Positions 12,001 through 17,589 of a stretch of 36,056 bases of DNA are shown here, one piece after another (the first letter of the stretch is position 1; the number at the start of each line of letters is the position of its first letter). Source of the stretch: CAYMJK01 sp043101635 (GTDB taxonomy: Bacteria > Planctomycetota > Phycisphaerae > Phycisphaerales > UBA1924); assembly GCA_043101635.1 (NCBI GenBank), contig JBICIE010000251.1, forward strand, positions 1-36,056, given 5' to 3'. A program made the translations under genes and the position numbers. The notes under the pieces were generated by a model that was given only the letters and a program-made list of their open reading frames with translations, was not told the DNA's origin and did not search any database.

Positions 12001-12237
12001 CACCTCGGTGTACGGCGCTTCCTTGAAGTTGAAGCCGATCGGCTGGGCGGGATCGACGTCGGCCGCGGGCGCCGGCGCATCCAGCGCCGTCTGCACCGCG
12101 CCATCCTGGAAGGCCCACGCCAGCGGGGTCGGCGCGCCGGCGATGACCGACAGGCACAGGGCAAGGCGGCCAAGGCCGGCGCCCCACGGGCGGCAGGCGC
12201 GCAGGTCCGGGCCGTTCGATGTTTCAGTGCGCTCCAT
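1..12237 (-). CDS. gspD: Giant GspD-like secretin, about 48 tandem N-domains (3' end outside window)
   Basis: This is one open minus-strand frame of 4079 codons with no stop before the window edge. The ATG at 12237 follows GGAG by 7 nt. Residues 1-42 look like a Sec signal peptide (hydrophobic core, cleavage after AWA). Residues about 66-140 resemble the secretin N0/STN domain. From about 160 onward I count about 48 units averaging about 82 aa. Each has a strand-helix part (L..ADA..VA..L) followed by a TNSLIV-like strand and a helix ending in LD, which is the secretin N1/NolW pattern. Ordinary GspD is about 650 aa with N0 plus three such domains. The gene closes the gsp operon, after the GspC-like HR domain that normally binds N0. 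The C-terminal secretin barrel would lie left of position 1 and is not seen, so calling it a true outer-membrane secretin is inference; the N-domain repeats are seen directly. Confidence 0.9.
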   Translation of the reverse strand, partial: MERTETSNGPDLRACRPWGAGLGRLALCLSVIAGAPTPLAWAFQDGAVQTALDAPAPAADVDPAQPIGFNFKEAPYTEVLDFFSRESQLPLIKEAPVPGGTLTFISGETYSFDDALSILNQNLHMHNVHLRREGQYLYLATLKDSVRKPGEVFNVDAIPQGISADQIISVTFPLSNANAELVSDQLKDMISDFGAIKSVPAQNMLIIIDTRGQIDRMRGIIDAIDSQPPVDSEYKLFPLKHAEPAAVVEALKGLVGQRVQRIIIDPKGEQRVVEDIDVGGVSLQPDPRTGSVIAVGPKSRLQTVEELILLLDRPDELGGERQLMTFDLVSVTAEEAQRTLSGLFQSLPQDRRPTIIPLAEQSKISIVAPPALLAQATALIGEIDPGQDGQGRAAAAGRVTRSIELQRVEARQIEQMVGRLLTARQRAVVSYAVAPSGSRLLVSGPAADVQAFESLIQSLDTAEAGNIDVRVVTIGAADPAAALARARELDALTPQAAADPVQATLAEGSRELTLVGSPSALDRFMSRLRQVETGAQIERESRRYELAKAKPSQVAPALQRLAEPLLRPDDGAAYVAPEVVALDELGALVVRAQPGQFAAIAELLAQLDEPADAGQFRIVRIRRGDPQELADRARALYDEQTAPMDQPELAALTVTADADAGALIIRGSSVAMRLYTDIISQLEQLTPPQRTTRLLDLRYAEAQTVLEPLQELLASADPIDPGRAAPEPTLKVVEQTNSLMVTAEPAQHDLIASFVQRLDQIEPTDLPPLRLLQLRTADVTAIADMLRRQYDARPQSDRAARPVEIRADAATNTLIVSAHTELFDEIKTFVEDVNREQREGPERAPLLFPLKVAKAVDVAQAMNTLYPEPPIPRDRRGQPMPWLQERRQVNVSADPGSNSLIIDAPVEMHESITALAEQLDRVEAPPSSELKTYRVIGADLDAISRTLQGMSRQGILSKPAQPGKQPAQVIIETEPRSGTLIVAGDETTFARVEQMLQDLSAVPVEKQLRIVPIANADAAEVRDRARTIYDAQVAGIPDAGPVDITVDESSNALEIVADAESMDRFIDVLDELQRQAGPPRDVRLIQLQRANVTDVIDFLRELVAASESIQSQGGPDPVFEPIETTNSLLIAAQPIQFAIIEQLVRSLDNQQTADRPPLRILRLRTTDAANLASVLTQSYQQRPPEVRAKQPVDIQADPATNTLIVSAHPEVLPEIEAIVSDLNNARAMDEADRVIRIFPLTHAKAEDLAQTIDQMYPEPPIPIDPRTRQPRLDLRPPREVVVRADRATNALIVDAPANRLADFEQLVELLDKQELGGDVTLRTYTVARAELGAVAQTLRELSSSGALGASPRTPVTISTEPATRTLVVSGPADIFPRVEEVLRSVDDASAQAATSLKMYPLQHARADRIQPLLERLLRIQVRERQQRGELAPGDTESLLDVASERASNTLIISAPESILQIAEELLRTLDTEAAAIGSTVVRVVPLSFADAQQAARDLTAAVPGMDLPSGEDVRISAVSGANALLLSGAAADLEKLEALVGEIDTQPYDPEKPDVITLTLEHADADTVAPTVQRLLTEQQETDPRLLAIRLRELRNRPELLQTPKVTVEADDRTNSLVVSGPARTIELARAIVERLDQPTPDPDRRVLTYTPARADPTELARSVQRIIDQTMPQGRQALEVTPEPQSGAVLVIGAEDQVGRAAQLLAEFDDRAPAPPAADLAVLRLERADAAATAPTVQTMLTDRSRWPIELLRAERAGVPVPQPTVRAERESNRLVISAPTSLMPMARQLVETLDGAEAAAGPVDVRVFKLTKGDATGVASAVESALRAGTKPGDPPLSVSAERSSNAVVVAASPAQLQKAVELIESMDEAVEPAGVGVRTIYLKHARAETIAPVIEQALANETIVDLVPTWAILDIARNSPNLADPGVRVVAERRLNAIVVSAPLPMLELAEQMVTELDAAREGEAPRSVRIITLTSADAAELAQNLEAVFAEAPEGAEPPTIRVDVGSNSLIVRASAEQMTEIEALAGRLDSATLTTSRQMRMIPLDRSRVDAGLVADTLRRLIERQGGARVEVISVDELLRERKPDQPPQEPDPADEDADAAGPDIRAPHHGSPTSLLIGRMLAQVALGAQAEQPAAQRRTTQDGAPAQNEAPVTIAVDPDTNSLIVVGSPRLTERLAQLAEEIEQQAPAEPTRIRVVTLPQTADAAAIASIVQQTVQRVGQASARNPGGFTSQVVAMADPSGGALIVWANDTDFRTVGELIVSVSRLEATESQVIKIYPLSSITSQRAADAVRDLVSAQPTGRQARRLRAGGERTLDLTMLGPGGEVITAEVRPDLVRVMEDAAGASLIVAAPAETIPFIDAFVARIDQSPVQDRLSIRRYELKAADADDLSRWLERLLDAQRQGPGANDLPRARIVADARTNAIFVTASDDQHTDIERLLASADAEVGDDGLELLIIPIQNAEAQSVASVLEEVVIGRDPAKRDRIRISAERDSSLLIVRAPAEDLDEIRAIAGEVDRVGGPGLPIRSIKLQGADAPTVAQALQRLFDNRARQGGRRGRTEVSIIGDRRSGALVVSASDADFEQISELAATFDTPAASQDLRVEIIQLTSGRAKNVGDVIESLSQQLMNERLWGRRGGEQAPDERLYVETHEPSNSLLVIGQGATMDLALDVIKRLDQPASELTEKIVRAVPATGADLRSIERVIEQAFQEPSIGPWWFSSQGGGGISVEVDQRRGLVILVGERKRVEQAEVYVQQLAEAAGAADREIVSITLRHARADQAARNLSGFFDQRSRATGAPADVTIIGSRDGNVLIVSAPEDDLTIVRDLVAQIDQPESVEGERIEVFALGSMDPREAADTVRAMFPRGAGETVRVTPQPSTGSLIVMAREEQFEQIRILLEQLDSPRPVDRANIVTVQVEQGSPTDIAEILREAIPDTYQLKITPVERNRTIIISGGSDEAIEFAKQQIASLDIPKPDTMMELRRVPLKHAIATDVWVALREVLRNRPRDAAGPAPTVDYLAAENTLILTASSDDLPELLRMVEQLDVASESARTTEFIDLQFASAETVAQALGVFYGARASEAASPAARQVTIVPDPVTNSLIIAADEDLWPGIRGLLTQFDNERYATDQQLRVIPLKNADARNVAQALNDGFSAPIERQLQQERIRLQEQQRSRAQRDQFILEPPAVLIDAGDTPVVSAEVETNSLIVFASAKDLGRIEAIVEELDRPDFIKLPTAHIIPLTKGRATVIAEAARAVYQSSLRGGDPRSLLIYGDDASNTVIVRGDQAEFAQVAALVDTLQQEADSAAVKVHVLTLRNVPASRLRETLQRSFQARAQQLGQTLSVQVDRDSNALVIAASDALFTEMAEVARELDGAIPAEADPGAEQPGAGAVDATSALGRGVFIIDVEHNDPDQIRQMLEQLGVTGQQSADRPGLVGEPVTIVRMRSRRALAVLAARADGERITELVKALDAAPGDVTRTVRMVRLETAEAQQVVRTLTEMLNAGQASGAAPAAALAEQVRRLNMLTGDPARPELTLDLAEPIQIVADRQTNSVIVASSEANAAAVELLVETLDTLPVGDAVVVRFFPLVNSDAQRIRGVIDDLFQQGERLISIPGSGRRARSVTATGQALGGEIALSVDTRTNALIAAGAEDAIALVEVLVKDLDAADGQSWVEPVIVPLQHADAARLADTLRAVLVEGVRGDMGAEGMRQQLVRLRVAQEGRDPEGPNGRLESDVFTPMSTLIIRPEEELNALLIVGTAANIRAVTELANMLDVEGAAATNNVRIYPLQNASADRVASLVRDLFRDRERTGVSRPEDQVIVQPDTRTNALVVSTSPRSFTILENVIQSLDSAQARQTVGLHVIAVDEMDVRQLAPTIQNLMRDRIEASRRSGGIEGPEDIFTIEADPAGENLIVAASAENLQVVRDLIDSLARGQAPAVEPAGRGLVQIASMPASEMAETIQSLYVDPENERRGEGAVTVVPNDRLNAIIVAGSERDVQEIRRLVEQLDTAEVTYEQHMRRIQLRTANALEVVNLLETVLAGRPVSGADPSRARLATVVKFYRPQIEDAV
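5770..5990 (-). other. Proline/acidic-rich insertion within an N-domain of gspD
   Basis: Around residues 2083-2156 the regular domain pattern is broken by about 70 residues. An acidic, Pro-rich part (PDQPPQEPDPADEDADA) is followed by a short hydrophobic stretch (SLLIGRMLAQVALGA) and a Gln/Ala-rich part, after which the N-domain resumes with DPDTNSLIVVG. It is by far the longest linker in the visible protein and falls about halfway along the visible chain. A hinge or exposed loop is possible; function unknown. Confidence 0.7.
6112..8055 (-). repeat. Four two-domain repeats inside gspD (residues about 1395-2042)
   Basis: Eight N-domains alternate between two subtypes. Subtype A has an H-A-(D/R)-A-(D/E)...(A/Q)P-(T/V/L) helix, a longer loop before the core strand, and a helix of the form LARAIVERLD. 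Subtype B is shorter. A-type units start near residues 1395, 1555, 1720 and 1880, and the next block begins near 2043. The period is therefore about 160-165 aa (about 490 nt). This differs from the five-domain organisation just upstream in the same protein. Confidence 0.7.
8056..9222 (-). repeat. Five-domain super-repeat, copy 2, inside gspD (residues about 1006-1394)
   Basis: This is the partner of the block at 9223-10395, with the same order of five domain subtypes and nearly the same length. The YPEPPIP motif (about 8463-8475 here, about 9630-9645 in copy 1) lies close to 1170 nt from its counterpart. The copies are clearly diverged in protein sequence, so the duplication is not recent. 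Confidence 0.75.
9223..10395 (-). repeat. Five-domain super-repeat, copy 1, inside gspD (residues about 615-1005)
   Basis: Five consecutive N-domains match, in order, the next five (8056-9222). The first domain of each block has an RAR..YD.Q helix. The third has TNTLIVSAH. The fourth has MN/DQ-(T/M)LYPEPPIP-like text with a YPEPPIP core. The fifth starts with T-Y-x-V and ends in a (G/R)TL(I/V)V strand. Block length is 391 aa, against 389 aa for copy 2. This points to a segmental duplication of five domains at once rather than one-by-one growth. Boundaries are read by eye. Confidence 0.75.
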
Positions 12238-12253
12238 CGCATCGCTCCATTGG

Positions 12254-12272
12254 GCCGGCGGCTCCCGCCGGC
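12254..12272 (-). promoter_or_regulatory. GC-only hairpin just upstream of gspD
   Basis: GCCGGCGG and CCGCCGGC form a perfect 8-bp stem with a 3-nt loop in the 55-bp gap between the gspM-like gene and gspD. It ends 16 nt before the gspD ATG, just upstream of the GGAG. There is no T-run, so it is not an intrinsic terminator. It could limit ribosome access, protect a processed mRNA end, or be chance in very GC-rich DNA. Confidence 0.35.
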
Positions 12273-12292
12273 AGGCGGCCGAGGCCACCCTC

Positions 12293-13276
12293 TTACTCCA
12301 GCTCGCGCCGCTGCGCCAGCGTCTCTCCGTTTCGGATCACGAAAGTCTGTCCATCCCGGCTGAATTCGGCCTGCTCGCCCTCGCCGGAGACGAAAATGAA
12401 GCCCAGGACATCCTCCCCGGGCGCCAGGGTGCGCGTCTCGCGCGTCTTACTGTTGACCATGATGGCGCTGACCCCGCTGAGGCCGCGCATCACGCCCGCC
12501 AGGCGCCAGTCGCCGTAGCCGGGCGCCGGTGGCGCAGGCGGCGGCGCCGGCGGCGCCGGCTCGGGCTCGGGCGTCTTCTGCACGATCACCGGCGGGGGCG
12601 GATCCGGCTTGCGGAAGACGTTGCGCGACGCGATCCGCTCGGCCATCGCCTCGGTCGGCTCGGGGATCTCCGCCAGTGCCGGCGCCGGCGACTGCTCTGC
12701 CAGATCCGGCACGAACAGTGTGGTCAGGTTCACCGTCAGGTCGAAGCGCCGTTTGTCCTGCACCGGCTTGATGGAGAACGAATCCACCCGGGCCACCCAC
12801 GGCTGCGCCTGCAGCAGCGCCATGGTCCGGGCGACTTCCTCCAGCCGCCCGGTTCCATCGAGCGTCGCCCGCACGATCGAGAAATCGACCTGGTCGCGCA
12901 GGGTGGAGCGCAGGCTGGTCTCGCGGATGCGGGCCCGTCCCACCGGGTTGCGCTGGGCGATGGGGCGGCCGCTGGTCACTTCGACGCCGCTCAGGCCTGC
13001 CTTCTCAGCCAGCGCGACCAGTTCGGTGCGGAGCCGATGCTCCATCGTGTCGATCTCACGGGCAAGTGAGGTGGCGCCGATCTGGGCCAGCCGGCGCCGG
13101 ATGTCGCGCAGCTCGTCGATCTGCTCCTGCTTGGCTTCGATGTCGCCCCGGTACAGGCTGATCTCATCGAGCAGCGCCGCCCGCGGGCGCAGGTAGAAGC
13201 GCTGCACGCCCCACCAGCACGCCGCCCCCGCGCACACCAGCCCGGCGCTGACCATGATGGCGCGGCGCAGGCTCAT
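12293..13276 (-). CDS. GspM/PilO-like inner-membrane protein fused to a GspC/PilP-like HR domain
   Basis: 327 aa. Residues about 6-26 form one membrane segment. A short coiled coil (about 35-65) follows, then an alpha/beta region to about 190 of the GspM/PilO type. After the motif RNVFRKPDPPPP (about 219-229) and a Pro-rich linker to about 252, residues 255-327 (starting at GDWRLAGVMRG and containing an APGEDV-like turn) match the homology region of GspC/PilP. That region binds the N0 domain of the secretin. In most T2SS these are two proteins, and here no separate gspC is visible. The start overlaps the gspL stop by ATGA. The gene lies directly before gspD, as expected for the piece that joins platform and secretin. 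The domain calls rest on motif resemblance and context. Confidence 0.8.
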   Translation of the reverse strand: MSLRRAIMVSAGLVCAGAACWWGVQRFYLRPRAALLDEISLYRGDIEAKQEQIDELRDIRRRLAQIGATSLAREIDTMEHRLRTELVALAEKAGLSGVEVTSGRPIAQRNPVGRARIRETSLRSTLRDQVDFSIVRATLDGTGRLEEVARTMALLQAQPWVARVDSFSIKPVQDKRRFDLTVNLTTLFVPDLAEQSPAPALAEIPEPTEAMAERIASRNVFRKPDPPPPVIVQKTPEPEPAPPAPPPAPPAPGYGDWRLAGVMRGLSGVSAIMVNSKTRETRTLAPGEDVLGFIFVSGEGEQAEFSRDGQTFVIRNGETLAQRRELE

Positions 13277-14799
13277 GAGGCCGTCTCCGTCGGCTCCGAG
13301 GCGGAGGGCGCCGGATCCGGCGTCACCAGATCGAGATCGAACCGCGTCTCCACATCCGGCCCGCTGAACATGAGCTGATACGGGCCAGCGGTCATCAGCC
13401 GCTCGCGCAGGGCCTGGGCGATATCCCGCCGCTCCACAGCGCCACGGATGCTGAACGACGCCGACTGGCCGGAGACGAACCGCCCATCCAGGTAGCGCCG
13501 GCTCTCGGCGGCGCGATACTCCACGCCAGCGCCCACGTTGCCCACCAGCGTGTCGAGCTGCGCGACCTCGGGATCGGGCATCTGCGCCACGATGCGATCG
13601 ATGTGCGCAACGAAGTCAACCCCCGCCTCCAGCCACGACTCCATGTGCTTGAGGCGGGCGTCGGCGGCGAGGTAGTCGGCGTAGTCCTGCAGCACGCGCG
13701 ACCGCCTGGCCTTCAGGGCCGACAGATCCTGGCGCATCGACTGCAGATCCAGCCACAGATAGACCGTGACGCTGCCCAGCGTCAGGATCGCCGCCAGCGC
13801 GCCAAGGAGCGCGCGCTGGCGCCGGCGGGCGCCGAGATCCGGCGCCCGGCGCGGGTTGGCGAAGTCGAAGCCCGGCGCGGTCACAGCCCCCTCGGCCAGC
13901 GTGCCGATCAGTGCCGCGGTGAGCGTCCGCTGCCGCTCGGGCATGTCCGCGGGCATCGCGATCGCTTCGTGCGGCTCGACCGTCTCGCCGGACAGCTCCA
14001 GCGCATCGGCGCAGGAGTCGGCCACGGCGCGGGCCAGCGGCCCGGCCCCGAGGGCGCAGATGCGCTCTACCTCGATCGACGTCGGCTGCGAGCGATAGCT
14101 CATCCACGTCCGCTTGGCTTCGATGGCCAGGCGCCGGGCAAAGTCGTCCAGATCGCCGCCCTCTTCCGGGGCATCCAGTTCGATGGCCCGGGCGAAGACA
14201 AGCTGCCCGTCGTCGACCACCACCAGTTCGGTCGAGGACCGGCCGATCACGATCCCCAGCAGGCTGCCGGGAACCTGGGCGCTGGCCGGCGCCAGCGCCG
14301 CCGCGGCGCCGGCCGAGCGGAGCCCGATCCGAGCCAGCTTCAGCCCCGACGCCTTCGCCACCTCCGCCAGCCACTGCCGGCGCTCGCCGGGCATCGCGCC
14401 GGCCAACGCTTCGGCGGCGCGATCCTTGTCCTCAGCGCCCGAATCCAGCATGATGTAATCGACCGCGGCGCCCTCGGTCGGCACCGTGAGCTGGCGGGTC
14501 ATCTGCAGGGCGACAGCGCCCGGCGCCTCCTGCGGCGCAAGGCCCGGCGGCAGCGACAGCCGCTTGATCACCACATCGCTGCGCGACGCGACCATGACCA
14601 GCCGCCCGCGCATGTGCGCCTCGCGCAGCTCCCGGCCGAGCCACTTGCCGACTCCCTCGGCGCTGCCGAGATCCAGGTCCGCCGGCGCCTGGGCCGTGCG
14701 CCAGCCGAGCACCTCGACGCGCTGGGATGAGACCAGCGCCTGCACCGCCGTGAGGCGGCCGCGCTCGATCTCCACCGCGATGAGCCGGCGCGCGCTCAC
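13273..14799 (-). CDS. gspL: GspL-like platform protein (PilM-like plus PilN-like halves)
   Basis: 508 aa. The N-terminal ~315 residues have the layout of the actin-like cytoplasmic domain of GspL/PilM: a start like L-I-A-V-E-I, a later GIVIGRSSTELVVVDDG strand pair, and an A-L-G-A-G-P-L phosphate-type loop. A short motif FDFANPRRAPD (311-321), comparable to the start of PilN, precedes a single membrane segment at about 329-350. A periplasmic coiled coil and ferredoxin-like part follow to the end. GspL links the ATPase GspE to the membrane platform. Both ends overlap neighbours by ATGA (gspK before, gspM-like after), implying coupled translation. Confidence 0.85.
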   Translation of the reverse strand: MSARRLIAVEIERGRLTAVQALVSSQRVEVLGWRTAQAPADLDLGSAEGVGKWLGRELREAHMRGRLVMVASRSDVVIKRLSLPPGLAPQEAPGAVALQMTRQLTVPTEGAAVDYIMLDSGAEDKDRAAEALAGAMPGERRQWLAEVAKASGLKLARIGLRSAGAAAALAPASAQVPGSLLGIVIGRSSTELVVVDDGQLVFARAIELDAPEEGGDLDDFARRLAIEAKRTWMSYRSQPTSIEVERICALGAGPLARAVADSCADALELSGETVEPHEAIAMPADMPERQRTLTAALIGTLAEGAVTAPGFDFANPRRAPDLGARRRQRALLGALAAILTLGSVTVYLWLDLQSMRQDLSALKARRSRVLQDYADYLAADARLKHMESWLEAGVDFVAHIDRIVAQMPDPEVAQLDTLVGNVGAGVEYRAAESRRYLDGRFVSGQSASFSIRGAVERRDIAQALRERLMTAGPYQLMFSGPDVETRFDLDLVTPDPAPSASEPTETAS

Positions 14800-16349
14800 G
14801 ACCCGCCTCCCGCCGTCCAGCGGCCGCGCCGGCGATCCACGAACACGGGCTCATCGCCCGGCGCCGCCCCGGCGCCGGAGTCCTCGGGCGCAACGTCATC
14901 GGGCGCTGCGTCATCCTCGGGCGCGCCGGTGTCGACCGGCGCCGGGCGGCCGAAGTCCATGTCAACAAGATGGTCGCGCGCCTCGGGCCGCTCGGCCTGG
15001 GGCGGCGACGGCTCCGGCGACTCGCCGGCGCGGGTGGCCGCCTGCTCCGGCGCCGGCTCGCGCTGGGCCCGAAGGACCCGCTCCAGTTCGACGTGCGTGA
15101 TGTCACGCAGGTACGCCACGCGAGGGCGGCGCGAGGCGACATCGATGACGGCGTCCAGCACGATCCGGCGCTCCAGCGTGCGCCCGTCGGACTCGACCAG
15201 CACGCCAAACTCGTCGATCTCAAGGTCGGTCGCCGACGTCGTCAGGTCCGCCGCCCCGGGCGCGGTCAGGCCCGCCTCGACGCGGATGCGCCACTGCGTC
15301 GAGCGCGTCGTCAGGTGGTCCACCGCCTCCTGGAACTGCTCCGGCGTCATCAGTTCCTCGAGGACCGGCCAGCAGACGCTCTGGCGCGTCGACGGGCTCG
15401 TCGCCTCGCGGGCGTCGACGATCCGGCGGGCAATCTGATCATCAATGCCCGGCAGCGCCGCCAGCGTCTCGGCCGGCGCAAGGTTCATATCGACCCTACC
15501 AGCCAGGAATTCGTCGTCGCTGGCCGTCAGCGCGTCCAGCGGCGCCACCCAATCGGCAGGCTGGAGCTGGAAGAACCGCAGCACCTGCACGAAGTCGGAC
15601 TCGCTCTGGAAGGTCTGCCCCGACTTCATGATCTCGCGCACACCCTCCCCGGTCCCGGCGCCGAAGCGCCGATCCAGGGCCCGGCCAAGCCGCTCGTTCC
15701 ACTCCACGTTCAGATTCAGGCGCCGGTCGCCGCGGTGCTCGACCCCGTCGACGCCCGACTGGATATTCGGATCAAAGCTGTACACCGTCGCAGTATCGGC
15801 GAGCGCTGCAGCTGCGTCTCCAGCGAACAGGCCCGCAACTCCTTGGCTGGCTGAAGTTTCCGGATCGGCGCCGTACAGCGTCTCGGGTGTGATCCCCTCG
15901 ATGTCCAGCAGCTCCGCCATGCTCCCCAGCGGCCGGGCCGCCACGATCGCCGCGGCGAGCTGGTCGGTCAACCCGGGCAGCGCCGCGATCGACTCGACCG
16001 GAGCGTGGTTCAGATCGAGCTTGGCCGTCTCGCTCACCGCCAGTTGCTCGGCCGGCCCGATCGGCAGCAGCCGGAACAGGCCGGCCCGGCCGCCCTCGGT
16101 CGAGAAGGCGACCCACTCGCTGGTGAGCTGCGGCGCCTCGCCCGAGAGCAGGTCATCGCGCTGGGACGCCAGCTCCGCCATGGCCGCCTGCACCCCCGAC
16201 CAGCCCAGGGCGCGGACCTGGGTGGCGTGCAGCGACGCCGCGGCGCCGCGCCGCCCGGCATCGGCGTAGAACAGCGCGGTGGCGCCGATCATCGCCCCCA
16301 CCGCGAGGGTGACCAGCACCGCGGGCAGGATGACCGCGCGACGCTTCAT
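14796..16349 (-). CDS. gspK: GspK-type minor pseudopilin, tip of the pseudopilus
   Basis: 517 aa from the ATG at 16349, chosen because it forms an ATGA overlap with the gspJ stop; an in-frame ATG 15 nt upstream is less likely. MKRRA precedes the hydrophobic segment VILPAVLVTLAVGAMIG, a prepilin-like start with Ala rather than Gly at -1 and no Glu at +5 (absence of Glu5 is usual for GspK). Two helix-hairpin-helix motifs are visible (about 112-140, LDLNHAPVESIAALPG; about 287-314, DMNLAPAETLAALPG), a GspK hallmark. The last ~90 residues are acidic and Pro-rich and may be disordered. The protein is longer than the usual ~330 aa GspK. Confidence 0.88.
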   Translation of the reverse strand: MKRRAVILPAVLVTLAVGAMIGATALFYADAGRRGAAASLHATQVRALGWSGVQAAMAELASQRDDLLSGEAPQLTSEWVAFSTEGGRAGLFRLLPIGPAEQLAVSETAKLDLNHAPVESIAALPGLTDQLAAAIVAARPLGSMAELLDIEGITPETLYGADPETSASQGVAGLFAGDAAAALADTATVYSFDPNIQSGVDGVEHRGDRRLNLNVEWNERLGRALDRRFGAGTGEGVREIMKSGQTFQSESDFVQVLRFFQLQPADWVAPLDALTASDDEFLAGRVDMNLAPAETLAALPGIDDQIARRIVDAREATSPSTRQSVCWPVLEELMTPEQFQEAVDHLTTRSTQWRIRVEAGLTAPGAADLTTSATDLEIDEFGVLVESDGRTLERRIVLDAVIDVASRRPRVAYLRDITHVELERVLRAQREPAPEQAATRAGESPEPSPPQAERPEARDHLVDMDFGRPAPVDTGAPEDDAAPDDVAPEDSGAGAAPGDEPVFVDRRRGRWTAGGGS

Positions 16350-17050
16350 AGACCGGCCTCCCACCCCGCCGATGGGCCGTCGGGCACGATGAAGACACGG
16401 ACGCGGTCGGGCTCGCCCTGCGGACCGGCAGGCTCGTCGACCAGGTCCAGTTCGGTTGCGATCTGGCGATCGATGTCCTCGCGGCCGGCAACTTCGGTCG
16501 CGTCAGGGGGCAGCGCAAGTTCCGGCTGCGGGGGCGGGGCGCCGAACCAGATCGCCACCTCGATGGCGACCGGCAGCCCGCCCGCCTGCACGCTGTCGAA
16601 GCGGTCCTGCCAGGCGCCGGCCTCGTAGTAGCGGAAGCGCAGCAGGCGGACGCGCTGCGACAACAACTCGGAACTGCCGGCGCTGCCGGCGCCGCGCCGG
16701 CTCATGGTGACCGATCCGGCGCCGGGCGAGAAGCTGTAGCTAGCGCGCACCACAGCCCCATCGTGCGGCGCTGCGGGATCGATCAGGTCGCTGCGGGAGA
16801 CCAGGCGCAATTGCTGCGCATCGCCGGTGATTCCGGCGCCGGGACCGGCCCCGCCGGCCATGCAGGTCAGGACATCCTCTTCTATGCGCATGAACAGCGC
16901 TTCGGCGGCCCGCGCGTCGGCGGTCATCTGTTCCAGCAGGTCGCGCCGCTGGGCCAGGCCGTTCATGAACCCGAACACTGAACCGATCAGCGCGCCCAGC
17001 ACGCCGATGGCCACGAGCGTCTCGGCCAGCGAGAAGGCCCTGCTCATCAT
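16346..17050 (-). CDS. gspJ: GspJ-type minor pseudopilin
   Basis: 234 aa. The short leader MMSRA is followed by FSLAETLVAIGVLGALIG, a type III signal with Glu at +5 and Ala at -1. The globular part has the S-Y-S-F-S and R-L-R-F-R-Y-Y-E strands typical of GspJ. It ends in an acidic, Pro-rich tail. The start overlaps the gspI stop (ATGA at 17047-17050) and its stop overlaps the gspK start. A second Met directly after the first (17047) could also start it. GspJ forms the tip complex with GspI and GspK. Confidence 0.85.
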   Translation of the reverse strand: MMSRAFSLAETLVAIGVLGALIGSVFGFMNGLAQRRDLLEQMTADARAAEALFMRIEEDVLTCMAGGAGPGAGITGDAQQLRLVSRSDLIDPAAPHDGAVVRASYSFSPGAGSVTMSRRGAGSAGSSELLSQRVRLLRFRYYEAGAWQDRFDSVQAGGLPVAIEVAIWFGAPPPQPELALPPDATEVAGREDIDRQIATELDLVDEPAGPQGEPDRVRVFIVPDGPSAGWEAGL

Positions 17051-17589
17051 GGCTGGCCTCCCCGGGGCGCCGGGCGCGCTCCGCGCTCGACCTCGCGCTG
17101 CAGGGCGTCCTCATCGCCGATCGTGTCTTCCGGCGCCAAGCCCAGGCGCACGAGCTGGCGCAGCGTGTAGCTCGCCCCGGGCGCGCCGGCCCGGGCCGGG
17201 TCGGCGAACGTCGCGGTGACGGTCACCAGGGTCAGACCGTCGAACGGCGCCGGCTCGGTGTCAACCAGCAGCTCCCAGCCGGTCTCCTCCTGCATCGCGT
17301 CGTCGTAGATCTCGATCGGCGCGCCCGGATCGAGCAGGTCCGCGAGCGACGCCTGTTGCTCGCCATCCCAGCGCGAGGCAGGCCCGCTCAGGGCTTCCGG
17401 CGCCGAGATGCCGGCCTCGATCCGGGCCATCGTCGTGGCGGCCAGATCGGCGGCCTGGCGCGCGAGCCGGGCGCCCTCGATTGAGCGCGCGCCCTGCGAC
17501 ATCTGTGTCAGGATCGCCAGGGCCCCCAGTGTGAACAGAGCGACCGAGAGGATGATCTCCAGCAGAATGGCGCCGCGCTGCGCGATCAT
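17047..17589 (-). CDS. gspI: GspI-type minor pseudopilin
   Basis: 180 aa. The leader MIAQRG is cleaved before AILLEIILSVALFTLGA, which has Gly -1 and Glu +5, a textbook prepilin peptidase site. The following helix has the GspI-like segment ARLARQAADLAATTMARIEAG. The globular domain contains T-L-V-T-V-T-A-T-F. Context also supports GspI: it lies between gspH and gspJ and is joined to both by ATGA overlaps. Confidence 0.84.
   Translation of the reverse strand: MIAQRGAILLEIILSVALFTLGALAILTQMSQGARSIEGARLARQAADLAATTMARIEAGISAPEALSGPASRWDGEQQASLADLLDPGAPIEIYDDAMQEETGWELLVDTEPAPFDGLTLVTVTATFADPARAGAPGASYTLRQLVRLGLAPEDTIGDEDALQREVERGARPAPRGGQP

Noticed and set aside
16347..16364. gspK start at the upstream ATG (16364)
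   Set aside because: It would add MGGRS before the prepilin-like leader and lose the ATGA pattern seen at every other junction.
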